A stretch of 46,157 bases of DNA from Candidatus Pseudobutyricicoccus lothianensis (GCA_904419295.1 CAJFRA010000018.1:1-46157), one strand, 5' to 3'. Shown: positions 9,740 through 17,867, numbered from the stretch's first letter. Numbers and translations are program-made. The notes: a model not told the origin generated them from the sequence alone.

Positions 9740-10117
9740 TTACTTCAGCTCGACCTTTGCGCCGGCATCTTCCAGCTTCTTCTTGATCTCTTCGGCCTCG
9801 TCCTTGCCAACGTTCTCTTTGATGGCCTTGGGAGCGTTGTCGACCAGCTCTTTGGCCTCTTTCAGGCCCAGGCCGGTGATCTCCTTGACCAGCTTGATCA
9901 CGCCCATCTTAGAAGCGCCGACTTCGGCCAGCACAACGTTGAACTCGGTCTGCTCATCGGCAGCACCGGCAGCAGCGCCGGCAGCAGGGGCAGCAGCCAC
10001 AGCAGCGGCGGCGGAAACGCCAAACTCCTCTTCCAGAGCATGAACCAGCTCGCTCAGCTCCAGCACGGAAAGAACTTTTACTTCTTCGATCAGCTTTTCA
10101 ATTTTTTCGCTTGCCAT
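9740..10117 (-). CDS. rplL: 50S ribosomal protein L7/L12
   Basis: A 125-residue stalk protein that recruits translation GTPases. The N-terminal dimerisation helix ([20 protein letters not shown]) leads into an Ala-rich hinge and then the C-terminal domain with [20 protein letters not shown]. It is 27 bases downstream of rplJ and ends at a strong terminator. rpoB, its usual downstream neighbour, is not there. Confidence 0.98.
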   Translation of the reverse strand: MASEKIEKLIEEVKVLSVLELSELVHALEEEFGVSAAAAVAAAPAAGAAAGAADEQTEFNVVLAEVGASKMGVIKLVKEITGLGLKEAKELVDNAPKAIKENVGKDEAEEIKKKLEDAGAKVELK

Positions 10118-10144
10118 TCTAGTTTACCTCCAATGTGTTATGTC

Positions 10145-10702
10145 TTATTCAGCCTGAGGCGCCGCTTCGGCGGGAGCCTCAGCAGGAGCGGCTTCTTCGC
10201 CGCCTTCGCTCTTCTTGTCAGCGATGGCCTGCAGCACGCGGGCCAGGGCAGATACGGGAGCCATCATGGTGCCCAGCACAGTGGACAGCAGCATATCCTT
10301 CGGCGGGATAGCAGCCAGGGATTCCACAGTGGCCAGGTCGACGACCTTGCCCTCCAGGAAACCGGCTTTGATGTTGAAATACTTGTCATGGCTCTTGGCA
10401 AACTCCGCCAGCATACGGGCCGGAGCAGTGGGGTCATCCATGCTCAGCGCCATGGCTGTGGTGCCATGCAGCACGCCGTCCAGCTCTTCAAAGCCGATCT
10501 GGTTCGCGGCAAAGCGCACCAGCGTGTTTTTCACAACGGTGTATTCCACGTTGGCTTTTCTCAGCTCGCTGCGCAGCTTGGTGTCTTCTTCTACTGTGAT
10601 GCCCTTATAATCGACCAGAACACCGGCAGTGGCATTCTTCATCTTTTCAGCGAGTTCGGCCACCATGGCCTGCTTCTCGCTCAGAACCTTTGCATTCGGC
10701 AC
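10145..10702 (-). CDS. rplJ: 50S ribosomal protein L10
   Basis: About 185 residues. L10 anchors the L7/L12 stalk to 23S rRNA and regulates its own operon by binding the leader. The protein starts MPNAKVLSEKQAM and contains LVDYKGITVEEDTKLR and VVKNTLVRFAA. GTG at 10702 has GGAGG eight bases upstream; the GTG at 10711 overlaps that site and is unlikely. The C-terminus is an Ala/Glu/Pro tail. Confidence 0.96.
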   Translation of the reverse strand: MPNAKVLSEKQAMVAELAEKMKNATAGVLVDYKGITVEEDTKLRSELRKANVEYTVVKNTLVRFAANQIGFEELDGVLHGTTAMALSMDDPTAPARMLAEFAKSHDKYFNIKAGFLEGKVVDLATVESLAAIPPKDMLLSTVLGTMMAPVSALARVLQAIADKKSEGGEEAAPAEAPAEAAPQAE

Positions 10703-10711
10703 TGTTTTCAC

Positions 10712-10870
10712 CTCCAGTTAGCATAAGTGCCCTCATGTCGCAAAGACACAAGGGCACAGAACAAGCGTATAACAAGGCCACAAGGGCCTATCCAACCTTG
10801 TCAGCTTCCTCGGCAGGCGGCAAACCGTTAGGAACAGAAGACCTGTTCACCTGCTGTCTTTGGAATGAGC
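10712..10870 (-). ncRNA. Ribosomal protein L10 leader
   Basis: The untranslated leader between the rplJL promoter and rplJ contains a hairpin with arms GTGCCC and GGGCAC just before the ribosome binding site, plus further paired segments upstream (CCTTGT repeats, GCCGCCTGCC). In Firmicutes this position carries the L10-binding leader that lets L10-L12 repress its own synthesis. The assignment rests on position and folding, not on a covariance search. Confidence 0.6.
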
Positions 10871-10876
10871 GCTATT

Positions 10877-10905
10877 ATTCTACCAACAAACACAAAGTTT
10901 GTCAA
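10877..10905 (-). promoter_or_regulatory. Sigma-A promoter of rplJL
   Basis: On the minus strand, TTGACA (10900-10905), 17 bases, TAGAAT (10877-10882). It has near-consensus strength and lies immediately after the rplA stop, so rplJL is transcribed from its own start. Confidence 0.85.
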
Positions 10906-10928
10906 CAGATATTTTGAAATACAGGGTC

Positions 10929-11624
10929 TTAGTCTGTCAGGCGGGCCTGATTGATCTTTACGCCAGGGCCCATGGTGGCAGCCACCACGCAGGAGCGGAT
11001 GTACTGGCCCTTGGCAGCGGCGGGCTTCGCCTTGATGATGGCGCCCAGCAGCGCGTTGAAGTTCTCCGTCAGCTTCTCTGTGCCAAAGGAGACTTTGCCC
11101 AGCGGGCAGTGGATGATGTTGGTCTTATCCAGGCGGTACTCGATACGGCCGGCCTTGGATTCGTTGATGGCCTTTGTCACATCCATAGTGACAGTGCCGG
11201 CCTTGGGGTTGGGCATCAGGCCCTTGGGGCCCAGCACTCTACCCAGGCGGCCCACCACGCCCATCATGTCAGGGGTGGCGATGACCACGTCGAAATCAAA
11301 GAAATTCTCGCCGGTGATGCGGGCTACCATATCCTCAGCGCCCACGTAATCGGCTCCGGCAGCCTCGGCCTCTTTGGCCTTGTCGCCCTTGGCGAACACC
11401 AGCACACGCACTTTTTTGCCTGTGCCGTGAGGCAGCACGATGGCGCCTCTGACCTGCTGGTCGGCATGGCGGGAATCCACGCCCAGCTTGACATGGACTT
11501 CTACAGTCTCGTCAAACTTGGCCTTGGCAGTTTTTATTACGGTATCCAGCGCTTCAGCGGGATCGTACAGCTTGGCACGGTCCACCAGCTTGGCGCTTTC
11601 CATATATTTCTTACCTCTGCGCAC
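10929..11624 (-). CDS. rplA: 50S ribosomal protein L1
   Basis: A 231-residue protein of the L1 stalk that helps move E-site tRNA and represses its own operon. It begins [15 protein letters not shown] and contains [20 protein letters not shown] and [16 protein letters not shown]. The GTG at 11624 has AGGAGG eight bases upstream. A candidate L1-binding leader motif lies between it and rplK. Confidence 0.97.
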   Translation of the reverse strand: MRRGKKYMESAKLVDRAKLYDPAEALDTVIKTAKAKFDETVEVHVKLGVDSRHADQQVRGAIVLPHGTGKKVRVLVFAKGDKAKEAEAAGADYVGAEDMVARITGENFFDFDVVIATPDMMGVVGRLGRVLGPKGLMPNPKAGTVTMDVTKAINESKAGRIEYRLDKTNIIHCPLGKVSFGTEKLTENFNALLGAIIKAKPAAAKGQYIRSCVVAATMGPGVKINQARLTD

Positions 11625-11641
11625 TTTAAAATCCTCCTAAT

Positions 11642-11668
11642 TGTGGTATTTCGGAATAATCCTCCCAC
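11642..11668 (-). promoter_or_regulatory. Candidate L1-binding mRNA site before rplA
   Basis: On the minus strand GTGGGAGGAT is followed by TCCGAAA and TACCACA, giving an outer GTGG/CCAC stem with a GAG internal loop. The same GTGGGAGGAT...TACCACA frame occurs before rplK (12148-12182). The function is inferred from the repetition and from the genes it precedes. Confidence 0.45.
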
Positions 11669-11696
11669 GTTGCGGCATATGCCGCACAGGCATCCC

Positions 11697-12122
11697 TTAT
11701 TCTTCGATTGTGACGCCCATCGAACGCGCTGTACCGGCGATCATGCTCATGGCGCTTTCCACGCTGGAAGCATTCAGGTCGGGCATTTTCAGCTCGGCGA
11801 TCTTGCGCAGTTCTTCTTTCGGCAGCTTGGCCACCTTGTTCTTATTGGGTTCGCCGCTGCCGCTTTCGATCTTGCAAGCCTTCTTGATCAGGACAGCCGC
11901 AGGCGGTGTTTTTGTAATAAACGAGAAGGAACGGTCGGCATACACAGTGATGACTACCGGGATCACCAGATCGCCATCGTTCTTTGTCCGCTCGTTGAAC
12001 TCCTTGGTAAACGCCATGATGTTGACGCCGTGCTGACCCAGGGCAGGACCTACCGGGGGAGCCGGTGTCGCCTTGCCGGCGGGAATTTGAAGTTTGATCA
12101 ATCCTACTACTTTCTGTGCCAC
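11697..12122 (-). CDS. rplK: 50S ribosomal protein L11
   Basis: A 141-residue protein of the GTPase-associated centre. It begins [20 protein letters not shown], followed by [17 protein letters not shown], the L11 signature, and ends with the rRNA-binding domain ([14 protein letters not shown]). GTG start, with GGAGG ten bases upstream. Confidence 0.98.
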   Translation of the reverse strand: MAQKVVGLIKLQIPAGKATPAPPVGPALGQHGVNIMAFTKEFNERTKNDGDLVIPVVITVYADRSFSFITKTPPAAVLIKKACKIESGSGEPNKNKVAKLPKEELRKIAELKMPDLNASSVESAMSMIAGTARSMGVTIEE

Positions 12123-12147
12123 TTTCGTTGCACCTCCTTAGAAAAAA

Positions 12148-12182
12148 TGTGGTAAAATTGGATGCTCTGGGCATCCTCCCAC
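12148..12182 (-). promoter_or_regulatory. Candidate L1-binding mRNA site before rplK
   Basis: On the minus strand GTGGGAGGATGC...GCATCCAATTTTACCACA forms an outer GTGG/CCAC stem, an asymmetric internal loop and an inner GGATGC/GCATCC stem. It shares both conserved strands with the copy before rplA while the inner part differs, as expected for an RNA site recognised by shape. Confidence 0.5.
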
Positions 12183-12237
12183 CCGGGTGCCGCGCAGGCA
12201 GGACCCGGTATCAAAAACCCTTGCAGGGCTTTCGGAG

Positions 12238-12762
12238 CTATTTTTCCAGAGACGCCACCTGGTTGAACTTGAGTTCCACCGGTGTCTCGCGTCCCAGCAT
12301 CGAGACCGTAACGGTAACGAGCTGCTGCTGCATCGAGATCTCTTTGACGATGCCCACAAAACCTTCCAGCGGGCCGTCGATGATCTTCACGCTGTCGCCC
12401 ACTTCGTAAGAGAGCTTGATCTCGCGCTTTTCCACGCCCAAGGCGGCCACTTCGTCGTCGGTCAAAGGCACGGGCTTGGAACCAGGCCCCACAAAGCTCG
12501 TCACGCCGCGGGTGTTGCGCACCACATACCAGCTCTCGTCGGTCATGAGCATCTTGATGAGAACATAGCCGGGGAACATCTTGCGCTCGACTTCTTTTTT
12601 GCCCGTATCCCGAATCTCTGTCACCGTCTCCATTGGCACGCGGATATCAAAGATCAGATCGCCTAGCTTGCGGTTTTCCACTGTTTTTTGAATTGTTGCG
12701 GCCACTTTGTTTTCGTAGCCCGAGTATGTGTGGATCACATACCATTTGGCATTATCAGACAT
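12238..12762 (-). CDS. nusG: Transcription termination/antitermination protein NusG
   Basis: A 174-residue elongation factor that binds RNA polymerase and links it to the ribosome or Rho. The NGN domain starts MSDNAKWYVIHTYSGYENKV and includes MFPGYVLIKM. The KOW motif is at VGDSVKIIDGPLEGFVG. ATG at 12762 has GGGAG six bases upstream; a TTG further upstream has no good site. It follows secE as usual. Confidence 0.97.
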   Translation of the reverse strand: MSDNAKWYVIHTYSGYENKVAATIQKTVENRKLGDLIFDIRVPMETVTEIRDTGKKEVERKMFPGYVLIKMLMTDESWYVVRNTRGVTSFVGPGSKPVPLTDDEVAALGVEKREIKLSYEVGDSVKIIDGPLEGFVGIVKEISMQQQLVTVTVSMLGRETPVELKFNQVASLEK

Positions 12763-12789
12763 AAGACGCTCCCACTGGTTCGACAATCA

Positions 12790-13071
12790 TCAGAGAATGC
12801 TGACAAACAGGTCCCGGATGGTCGCAAAGGCGATGTCCAGCACCCATACGAAAACGCCCACCACCAAGATGCAGACAATGACGATCAGCGTATTGTTGAG
12901 CACTTGTTTCCATGTGGGCCAAACCACTTTTTTCGATTCGCTCACCAGTTCGCGGAACCATTTTTTGATCCATCTGCCAGCGCGCACGAAAATGTTGGCT
13001 TTTTTCTGCTTCTTCTGAGGTTTGTCGGCCGATTTTTTCTGTGGATCCAGATTCTTGTTTTCTTCAGCCAT
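12790..13071 (-). CDS. secE: Preprotein translocase subunit SecE
   Basis: A 93-residue protein with a Lys-rich cytoplasmic N-terminus of about 40 residues, an amphipathic helix ending in the conserved VSESKKVVWPTWKQ segment, and one C-terminal membrane helix (LIVIVCILVVGVFVWVL). It clamps SecY in the translocon. GGAGG lies nine bases before the ATG. Confidence 0.95.
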   Translation of the reverse strand: MAEENKNLDPQKKSADKPQKKQKKANIFVRAGRWIKKWFRELVSESKKVVWPTWKQVLNNTLIVIVCILVVGVFVWVLDIAFATIRDLFVSIL

Positions 13072-13098
13072 GAAGCTAACCCTCCATCCTTTCGCAGC

Positions 13099-13248
13099 CT
13101 ATCTGGTTTCGCGGTGCAGGGTATGCTTCCGGCAGAACGGACAATACTTGTTCATCTCCAAGCGATCCGGATCGTTCTTTTTGTTCTTTTTGGTATCGTA
13201 GTTCCTCTGCTTGCATTCCGTACACGCTAATGTTACCTTAACGCGCAT
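13099..13248 (-). CDS. rpmG: 50S ribosomal protein L33
   Basis: A 49-residue protein. It starts [17 protein letters not shown] and ends [16 protein letters not shown], with the two CxxC pairs (CTEC and CPFC) of the zinc-binding L33 form. AAGGAGGTGC precedes the ATG. It is the first gene of the rpmG-secE-nusG-rplK-rplA run and is easily missed because of its size. Confidence 0.96.
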   Translation of the reverse strand: MRVKVTLACTECKQRNYDTKKNKKNDPDRLEMNKYCPFCRKHTLHRETR

Positions 13249-13333
13249 ATTGCGGCACCTCCTTAAATAAATTGCCTCCCTTTTCGGGTTTTACGCCAAC
13301 GGGCATAAAAAAAAGACCCCGACAGGTGTAGTT

Positions 13334-13362
13334 ATCATATCATGCCCCTGCCCAAAGGTCAA
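13334..13362 (-). promoter_or_regulatory. Sigma-A promoter of rpmG-secE-nusG-rplKA
   Basis: On the minus strand TTGACC (13357-13362), 17 bases, TATGAT (13334-13339). The leader downstream carries a run of eight T after GGGGTC. Between 13249 and 13748 I see only this promoter, the ruvX promoter and an A+T-rich stretch (13548-13600) with no gene. Confidence 0.8.
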
Positions 13363-13636
13363 GCCTTTTTTGTGTGATCCTCCCATTTTCCTCCCCAGTC
13401 GCACAGGCAAGACAAAAGCGCACAGGCCGATCCCATGCGCTTTCGTCTGAAAAGGGAAGATGTTGGTAATGATAAAACCGTGAACCAGCGGAGGCACGCC
13501 AGCACGATTTATACGCTATCTAGTATACGGAGGAACCCCCGGGGTGTCAAGTAGTATTTTTAAAAAAACATATTTTATTTAACATTTTAAATATTTCTTC
13601 ACCTTTCCCCATCTAGCATCTCCACCGGGCTTGTGC

Positions 13637-13642
13637 TATAAT
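13637..13642 (+). promoter_or_regulatory. Extended -10 promoter of ruvX
   Basis: TATAAT preceded by TGC (extended -10: TGCTATAAT). The -35 region is weak. The start would fall about 100 bases before ruvX. Confidence 0.55.
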
Positions 13643-13748
13643 AAATGCCAGAGTGTCTCTTTGTTGGGGCAAAATGCCGTTCCGGCCAATGGGCCAGGGC
13701 CGGCAGTGCAAAAACGCAAGGCCGCTGGGCGCGGCGGAGGAACAGCTC

Positions 13749-14168
13749 ATGATCATGGCATTGGATTTGGGAGACGCCCGCACCGGCGTTGCTTTTTCAG
13801 ACCCTATGGAGTTGTTGCCTGGCCGTGCATACACGGTGGCTGAACATAACAAAGAGCGGCTGTTGGCCACTTTGTGCCAGACCATCCGGCAGGAAGGTCC
13901 CCGCCGGGTGGTGGTGGGCTTGCCCACCAATATGGATGGGACCGAAGGCCCCAAGGCCGTTGCCGCCCGGGAATTTGCCGATGCCCTGGCCCGGCAGAGC
14001 GGCGCCTCTGTTGAGCTGTGGGATGAGCGTATGACCTCCGTCATGGCCAACCGCATTTTGAGCGATGCGGGCAAAAAGCGGCAAAAGCAGCGCCAGCGCG
14101 TAGATGCGGTGGCCGCTACCCTGATCTTGCAAAGTTATTTGGACAGCGGCCGCGCCAAACGTTCTTAA
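13749..14168 (+). CDS. ruvX: Putative pre-16S rRNA nuclease / Holliday junction resolvase YqgF
   Basis: A 139-residue RNase H-fold protein starting MIMALDLGDARTGVAFSDP; Asp in ALDLGDARTG is the first catalytic acid. VVVGLPTNMDGTEGPKA and VELWDERMTSVMA follow, with a final VDAVAATLILQSYLD carrying another acid. It processes the 5' end of 16S rRNA. GGAGG is eight bases before the ATG at 13749; the frame is open further upstream but without a site. It converges with the TSUP gene, overlapping it by four bases. Confidence 0.93.
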   Translation: MIMALDLGDARTGVAFSDPMELLPGRAYTVAEHNKERLLATLCQTIRQEGPRRVVVGLPTNMDGTEGPKAVAAREFADALARQSGASVELWDERMTSVMANRILSDAGKKRQKQRQRVDAVAATLILQSYLDSGRAKRS

Positions 14169-14545
14169 GCGGCCGTGTTCTCGTTTGCCGCCTGCTTTTC
14201 CTTGGCAAGCAGTTCTTTGCAGCCTATGAACAGCAGCACGGTGCCCAATCCTTTTTGCAGCCAAGCGGCATCTATGGCACCGGCGGCCCAACAGCCTGCC
14301 AGGCAGGTGGCCGCGCCGCACAGCGCCGCGATCGCCGCCCCTTTTGTTTCCACCCGGTGTGCCCGGATGTGGAAGTAAAGAGACGGGGGCGTCGCCGCCA
14401 AAAAATACAATAAATTGATGCCTTGTGCCTCTAATTGAGGCACTTTTTGGAACACCGTCATATATAATAACAGCAAAGAGCCGCCGCCGATCCCCGCGCC
14501 TGTGAGCAGGCCCGTCAGGGCGCCGGCCAACATGGAAAGCAGCAT
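14165..14545 (-). CDS. TSUP (TauE/SafE) membrane exporter, half-size subunit
   Basis: 126 residues, about four membrane helices, beginning MLLSMLAGALTGLLTGAGIGGG, the repeat motif of TSUP carriers for sulfonates or other organic anions. Full carriers have two such halves in one chain; here the two halves are separate genes 17 bases apart. AGGAGGGG precedes the ATG at 14545. The substrate is unknown. Confidence 0.8.
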   Translation of the reverse strand: MLLSMLAGALTGLLTGAGIGGGSLLLLYMTVFQKVPQLEAQGINLLYFLAATPPSLYFHIRAHRVETKGAAIAALCGAATCLAGCWAAGAIDAAWLQKGLGTVLLFIGCKELLAKEKQAANENTAA

Positions 14546-14562
14546 CCCTTTCCCCTCCTTTT

Positions 14563-14928
14563 TTAGGATGCGAACAGGCTGCGCAGGCCGCCGTAAAGCA
14601 GCAGCAGGCCGAACAGGCGCCGCAGCCAAAGGGGCGATATGCGGCCATAGACTTTGCCGCAGACGATCCCGCCCACACATCCGCCTGCCATATAAGGCCA
14701 AGCGGGCGCCAGCGTCATGCGCCCTTGCCACAGGTAGACGCCGGCGGATACGGCACAGATGGGCAGCATGATGCACACCGAAGTGGCAAAAGCCCGCTTG
14801 GGTTCCAAGTGGATGGGCCCCAGCAGCATAGGCACCACCACCAGGCCGCCCCCCGTGCCCAAAAGGCCGCTGAGCAGGCCGGCCAAAGCGCCGGTCAACG
14901 CATAAAACAGCCTTTGCTTTTTTTCCAC
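14563..14928 (-). CDS. TSUP (TauE/SafE) membrane exporter, half-size subunit
   Basis: 121 residues starting at GTG 14928 (GGAGGGG five bases upstream), with MEKKQRLFYALTGALAGLL then GLLGTGGGLVVVPMLL, the other TSUP half. It pairs with the gene downstream to make a two-subunit carrier, inferred from adjacency and matching size. The 290 bases between its start and RNase J hold the divergent promoter region and no gene that I can support. Confidence 0.8.
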   Translation of the reverse strand: MEKKQRLFYALTGALAGLLSGLLGTGGGLVVVPMLLGPIHLEPKRAFATSVCIMLPICAVSAGVYLWQGRMTLAPAWPYMAGGCVGGIVCGKVYGRISPLWLRRLFGLLLLYGGLRSLFAS

Positions 14929-15220
14929 AGCTTCCCCTCCATTTCTGTGGTATTATTGTGGGTTGCAGAGCAAAAAATATGCAATGTGCTGAATTTGCAA
15001 AAACAAAACTAGTAATATTGATAAAATCGTGGTATACTATGGTATCCTTTTAACCGGTCCTCTGGCCGTTTTGAGATGATGCCTTTTACATAGCAGCCCA
15101 GGCCAACGGCTGGCGGGCCGCATGTTTTGAACTGAATTTTTTGCAGGCCCTTGCGGTGTTGCAGGCCTTGCACAATGGAATAAAACAAAAAATCTGACAA
15201 AGCAATGGAGACGTGATCAA

Positions 15221-17143
15221 ATGCCTGAACAACTGAAGAAAGAAGCCGGCGTTTCGCAGCCTGCGGGCAGCGAAGGGCCTAAGAAGTCTGCGCCGAAAAA
15301 ATCTTTGTTCCGCGGCAAAGGCGGCACAAAGAAAAAAACAGAGGAGAGCGGCAAAAAAGCTGCTTCCACTTCTGCCAAACGGCAGACATCCAAAAGCCGG
15401 ACGAAAAAAGCGGCGGAGACCGCCCTGCCGGAAACCGCCAAAAAGACCACCCGCAAGACCGGGGAAGGCAGCCGCGGCGGCCGTTCCAAGACCAAGCTGC
15501 GGGTCATCCCCCTGGGAGGCTTGGGCGAGATTGGCAAGAACTTGACCGTATTTGAATACGGCAACGACATCGTGGTCATCGACTGCGGCATGACATTCCC
15601 CGACGACGAGATGCTGGGCGTGGACCTGGTGATCCCCGATGTCACTTATCTGGTGAAAAACGCCGACCGGGTGCGGGCCATTTTGCTGACCCATGCCCAC
15701 GAAGACCACATCGGCGCTTTGCCCTATGTGCTGCGCCAGCTGAACGTGCCCATTTACTGCACCAAGCTGACGGCCGGCATCGTCAAGCTGCGCCTTTCCG
15801 AGCACCGGAACCTGAAAAAAGTAAAGATCATCGAAAAAAAGGCGGGCGACACCTTCCAGGTGGGTGCATTCGGTGTGGAATTCATCCGCATCAACCACTC
15901 GGTGCCCGACGCAGTGGCCATCGCCTTGAAGACACCGGTGGGCACTGTGGTGGATACGGGCGACTTCAAGATCGATACCACGCCCATCAGCGGCGAAATG
16001 CTGGACCTGACCCGGTTTGGCGAATTGGGCAAGGAAGGCGTGCTGCTTTTGATGGCCGATTCCACCAACGCCGAGCGCCCCGGTTTTGCCATGAGCGAAC
16101 AGAAGGTAGGCCGCTCGCTGGACGCCCAATTCAAAGGGACGGACAAACGCATCATTGTGGCCACTTTCGCCTCCAACGTCCACCGTGTCCAACAGATCAT
16201 CAACGCGGCGGCCCGCTATGGCCGCAAAGTGGCGGTCTCTGGCCGCAGCATGGACAATATTTTGAAAGTGACCACCGAACTGGGGTATATGGATGTGCCC
16301 CCCAACACCCTGATCGACATCAATTTGGTGAAAAAATACCCCGACGACCAGCTGTGCATCATCACCACCGGCAGCCAGGGCGAGCCCATGAGCGCCATGT
16401 ACCGCATGGCCTACGGCTCCCACAAGCAGGTGGAAGTGGGACCCAACGACAAGATCATCCTATCGGCCAGCCCCATCCCGGGCAATGAGGAATCGGTGTA
16501 TTCCCTCATCAATGAACTGATGCGCCGGGGCGCAGAAGTGGTCTACGACCGGCAGGCAGAACTCCATGTCTCCGGCCACGCCTGCCAAGAGGAATTGAAG
16601 ATCATCATGGCGCTGACCAAGCCCAAGTTCTTTATGCCGGCCCACGGTGAATTCCGTCACTTGAAGATCAACGCCGGGTTGGCAAAAGCCACCGGTGTAC
16701 ACCCCAACAACATCTTCATCTCGGAGATCGGCAAAGTGCTGGAGCTGACCCAGGATTCCGCCCGGTTCAACGGCAGCGTGCCCTGCGGCAAAGTGCTGGT
16801 GGACGGTCTGGGCGTGGGCGATGTGGGCGCCGCCGTGCTGCGGGACCGCAAACATCTGTCCCAAGACGGGCTGATCGTGGCGGTGGTCACCATCGACAGC
16901 AGCAGCCATACCGTGGTGGCCGGGCCCGACATCGTCTCCCGTGGATTCGTCTTCGTGCGGGATTCCGAAGAGCTCACCGAAGGCATGCGTCGGGCTGCCA
17001 CAGCAGCTGTGGCGGAATGCTCCCGCCATGGCATACGGGATTGGAACGGCCTGAAGACCACCATTAAGGATACATTGGCCGATTATATCTTCAAAAAGAC
17101 CAAGCGGAACCCCATGATCGTCCCCATCATCATGGAAGTCTGA
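15221..17143 (+). CDS. rnj: Ribonuclease J with a long basic N-terminal tail
   Basis: 640 residues. A metallo-beta-lactamase/beta-CASP nuclease with 5'-3' exo- and endonuclease activity that processes rRNA and degrades mRNA. The core starts near residue 92 (LRVIPLGGLGEIGKNL). The zinc motif HAHEDHIG is at 158-165, SGRSMDN and the GSQGEPMSAM motif follow, and the C-terminus has the usual ALxRDRK-type oligomerisation part (AAVLRDRKHLSQDG). The first 90 residues are a Lys/Ser/Ala/Thr-rich, probably disordered tail; the core is the usual RNase J size of about 550. GGAGA precedes the ATG. Confidence 0.95.
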   Translation: MPEQLKKEAGVSQPAGSEGPKKSAPKKSLFRGKGGTKKKTEESGKKAASTSAKRQTSKSRTKKAAETALPETAKKTTRKTGEGSRGGRSKTKLRVIPLGGLGEIGKNLTVFEYGNDIVVIDCGMTFPDDEMLGVDLVIPDVTYLVKNADRVRAILLTHAHEDHIGALPYVLRQLNVPIYCTKLTAGIVKLRLSEHRNLKKVKIIEKKAGDTFQVGAFGVEFIRINHSVPDAVAIALKTPVGTVVDTGDFKIDTTPISGEMLDLTRFGELGKEGVLLLMADSTNAERPGFAMSEQKVGRSLDAQFKGTDKRIIVATFASNVHRVQQIINAAARYGRKVAVSGRSMDNILKVTTELGYMDVPPNTLIDINLVKKYPDDQLCIITTGSQGEPMSAMYRMAYGSHKQVEVGPNDKIILSASPIPGNEESVYSLINELMRRGAEVVYDRQAELHVSGHACQEELKIIMALTKPKFFMPAHGEFRHLKINAGLAKATGVHPNNIFISEIGKVLELTQDSARFNGSVPCGKVLVDGLGVGDVGAAVLRDRKHLSQDGLIVAVVTIDSSSHTVVAGPDIVSRGFVFVRDSEELTEGMRRAATAAVAECSRHGIRDWNGLKTTIKDTLADYIFKKTKRNPMIVPIIMEV

Positions 17144-17193
17144 TCCATTGGCACGCGGATCCGTTCTGCCTGGCCCTGACACAGGAGCTTGCC

Positions 17194-17499
17194 ATGAATT
17201 TCAACGAAACTGCCTATTACTGGGCGCAGCAGGTGCCCCGCGGCCGGGTGACGACCTATGGCGCCATCGCCCGCCTGTGCGGCAACCCCAGGGCCAGCCG
17301 GGCCGTGGGCTGGGCTATGGGGCAAAACCATTCGCCCGATGTGCCCTGCCACCGGGTGGTGAACCGGTCAGGCACTTTGGCGCCCAGCCATGTATTTGGC
17401 GGCATGCAGCGCGCTATGCTGGAGGCAGAAGGCGTCCCCTTTTTGGCAGATGGCCGGGTGGACCTGGCAAAATGCCTGTGGCTGGGGCCAGAAGTCTGA
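17194..17499 (+). CDS. MGMT family protein (single-domain DNA alkyltransferase-like)
   Basis: 101 residues, only the DNA-binding and active-site domain of O6-alkylguanine-DNA alkyltransferase. PRGRVTTYGAIARLCGNP is the helix-turn-helix with the arginine finger region, and PCHRVVNRSG is the active site. The catalytic Cys is kept, unlike in alkyltransferase-like (ATL) proteins, where it is Trp or Ala. The N-terminal domain is missing. It lies 50 bases after RNase J and may be cotranscribed. Confidence 0.9.
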   Translation: MNFNETAYYWAQQVPRGRVTTYGAIARLCGNPRASRAVGWAMGQNHSPDVPCHRVVNRSGTLAPSHVFGGMQRAMLEAEGVPFLADGRVDLAKCLWLGPEV

Positions 17500-17564
17500 A
17501 GCATATTTTTCGCCTTTCCGGGCACCCTATCAAAGGGGAAGCCAGAGGAAAGGTGGAGAATGCG

Positions 17565-17747
17565 ATGAAAGCGACTTCGTTTGCGATCGGCGTGGCAGCG
17601 GGCGCCCTGTTGGGCGCTGCGGCGTCGGTGGCGGCTGAGACCTATATGCCGGCCAGCGTGCGCCGGGATCTGCGCCGTTATACCCATAAAGGCATGCGCG
17701 CCATGGGCCACATTGTGGAAGGCGTGGGCACGCTGATGCACGGTTAA
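17565..17747 (+). CDS. Small membrane-anchored protein (YtxH-like)
   Basis: 60 residues starting MKATSFAIGVAAGALLGAAA, one Gly/Ala-rich membrane helix or signal anchor followed by a basic amphipathic tail (VRRDLRRYTHKGMRAMG). GGTGGAG is six bases upstream of the ATG at 17565. It resembles the small YtxH envelope proteins; no function can be assigned. A terminator follows directly. Confidence 0.7.
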   Translation: MKATSFAIGVAAGALLGAAASVAAETYMPASVRRDLRRYTHKGMRAMGHIVEGVGTLMHG

Positions 17748-17756
17748 AGAAAACAC

Positions 17757-17787
17757 AAAGCGGGAATGTGCATGCATTCCCGCTTTT
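17757..17787 (+). terminator. Rho-independent terminator
   Basis: AAAGCGGGAATG (17757-17768) pairs with CATTCCCGCTTT (17775-17786), loop TGCATG, then T. It works for the RNase J-MGMT-YtxH unit, and its A/T flanks could serve both strands. Confidence 0.85.
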
Positions 17788-17867
17788 CCATTGCCTTTCG
17801 CCCTGTTTCTTTGTTCGCCCTGCCACCTCCATCCTTGGTGGCTTTGGTTCTGCGGCCGGGCCTGCGC

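Noticed and set aside
10712-10928. tRNA gene in the gap between rplA and rplJ
   Set aside because: No cloverleaf or T-arm consensus could be found; the paired segments fit a ribosomal-protein leader.
13291-13497. Minus-strand 68-codon frame upstream of rpmG
   Set aside because: It covers the rpmG promoter and leader, has no ribosome binding site and no similarity that I can see.
17148-17564. Upstream extension of the frame that ends in the YtxH-like protein
   Set aside because: It overlaps the whole MGMT gene in another frame and reads as Arg/Gly/Pro-rich shadow; the ATG at 17565 has a good ribosome site.
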